Positions 22,415 through 22,462 of a DNA stretch of 22,462 bases are shown here, in pieces. The stretch covers positions 1 through 22,462 of the IMG/VR virus record IMGVR_UViG_3300037635_000773; one strand, 5' to 3'. A model generated the notes under the pieces. The model did not search any database. It was not told where the DNA came from and saw only the letters and a program-made list of their open reading frames with translations. The stretch's first letter is position 1. Each line of letters starts with the position of its first letter. Position numbers and translations under genes: made by a program. Source of the DNA: a virus.

Positions 22415-22462
22415 CTCTTTCTTGCTGTAGGTTTCACTGTAATATTCCCAGGCTTCTAAGTC

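Noticed and set aside
1-22462. CRISPR array, integrase, attachment site, tRNA or insertion sequence
   Set aside because: I found no regularly spaced direct repeats, recombinase motifs, cloverleaf-like sequence or transposase. The window looks like a lytic phage arm throughout.

Overview
The window reads as part of a lytic, tailed marine phage genome, most likely a podovirus infecting an alphaproteobacterium. The pointers are short marine-phage tail-fibre modules (DDRYLGAK, LDGVTAT, GSIKNADIAPDAAI), a B12-dependent ribonucleotide reductase, glutaredoxin, PhoH and MazG, very tight gene packing, and no integrase, repressor, tRNA or host-like gene. The gene set and the two convergent arms recall the HMO-2011-type phages of SAR116 and Roseobacter bacteria. 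That placement is from memory and inference, because terminase, portal, capsid and DNA polymerase all lie outside the window.

Positions 1-18301 form a rightward structural arm. First comes a tail-fibre cluster (1-6757): the 3' end of a fibre gene, a small beta protein, a 1356-residue fibre with about 15 beta-propeller-like repeats, a short fibre built from LDGV repeats, a second small beta protein, and a glycine-rich presumed tip adhesin. A hairpin and a promoter-like sequence mark the cluster's end near 6746-6797. The second block (6798-18301) holds a one-helix membrane protein, an 1145-residue protein ending in a long 11-residue-repeat coiled coil, a lysozyme-domain protein coupled to a three-helix holin-like protein, a conserved small structural protein, and two large proteins of the internal or DNA-ejection type.

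Positions 18324-22462 form a leftward metabolic arm. In transcription order it holds mazG, nrdJ (class II ribonucleotide reductase), glutaredoxin, a 51-residue small ORF, an intrinsic terminator, a GIY-YIG/T5orf172 nuclease gene, phoH, and a 68-residue protein. The arms meet at a GC-rich, probably bidirectional terminator at 18303-18332. MazG, NrdJ and glutaredoxin fit one job, supplying deoxynucleotides for phage replication: MazG trims nucleotides, NrdJ reduces ribonucleotides, and glutaredoxin can re-reduce NrdJ.

I saw no clearly new defence or counter-defence system. The most unusual items are the nuclease gene running 119 bases into phoH just behind a terminator, the propeller-repeat fibre, the duplicated fibre plus beta-protein cassette, the hendecad coiled coil, and the uncatalogued 51-residue ORF. 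No stretch over 300 bases lacks a gene.
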